A stretch of 64,000 bases of DNA from Gonatopus flavifemur (taxonomy: Eukaryota > Arthropoda > Insecta > Hymenoptera > Dryinidae): contig JAFFJZ010000001.1 in NCBI GenBank assembly GCA_018340375.1, positions 76,438,001-76,502,000 of the forward strand, given 5' to 3'. The notes under the pieces are model-generated. The model saw nothing but the letters and a program-made list of their open reading frames with translations, made no database searches and was not told the DNA's origin. A program made the translations under genes and the position numbers. Shown one piece after another: positions 63,868 through 64,000 of this stretch (position 1 is the stretch's first letter; each line of letters starts with the position of its first letter).

Positions 63868-64000
63868 TTGAGTACCGACGACTGTTACTCAACCGTTATT
63901 TGCGCTGTGGTAACTTTGGTAGATTTTGAATGCATCATCAAAATTTCTGCACTAGGGGAAATTTAGAATGAAATTTACTACACTGAAAAAAAAATTTATT

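Noticed and set aside
1..64000. Reverse transcriptase, transposase or endogenous viral genes
   Set aside because: No ORF with recognisable motifs of these families was seen. All mobile elements here appear non-autonomous.

Overview
This window looks like nuclear DNA from an insect, most likely a hymenopteran. The evidence is AT-rich sequence, GT-AG introns, secreted-protein genes broken into short exons, and very many small inverted-repeat transposons. The order-level call is an impression, because no housekeeping gene is present to anchor it. No bacterial, organellar or viral genes were recognised. All confident coding sequence is on the minus strand.

Region 1 (1-21254, minus) holds the 5' part of one very large gene for a secreted, glycine-rich, silk-like or matrix-like protein. 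I can place 33 exons with matching splice sites and one unbroken reading frame, about 1,515 codons, and the gene runs off the left edge. Exon 1 encodes a signal peptide. From exon 3 on, every complete exon is a multiple of 3 bases and sits between phase-1 introns, so exons can be duplicated or lost without breaking the frame. Exon 27 alone is 1,482 bases and encodes 36 GYPQG-type repeats in a 25-residue unit, partly arranged in a 75-residue higher-order repeat. A decayed exon lies near 1243-1313, and the last exons are recent tandem duplicates. Intron 1 is 8.1 kb and contains mobile elements, a tRNA-like sequence and a plus-strand exon-like ORF.

Region 2 (about 26.6-38.3 kb, minus) holds a second secreted-protein gene: a signal-peptide exon, two short acidic exons, a basic His/Lys-rich exon and a distant fifth exon that joins in phase. 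Its last exon is uncertain. Region 3 (40.0-47.8 kb, minus) holds a third secreted-protein gene of 339 residues in three coding exons, with a dibasic-rich site ahead of a probably conserved C-terminal domain. Three secreted-protein genes in a row on one strand suggest an extracellular or cuticle-type cluster, but no shared function is shown.

The rest is repeat-rich. It includes three copies of a 0.9-1.4 kb element with CCCTGGTAAAA ends filled with TCAGAG-type repeats. Two foldbacks of about 670 bases flanked by TTAA-type tetramers bracket an exon of gene 3. There are hAT-like elements with 8-base target duplications, a family with ACACGGAAA ends, nested insertions at 17.7-19.0 kb, and several other MITE families. 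From 47.9 kb to the right end I found no confident gene, only two weak ORFs and repeats.
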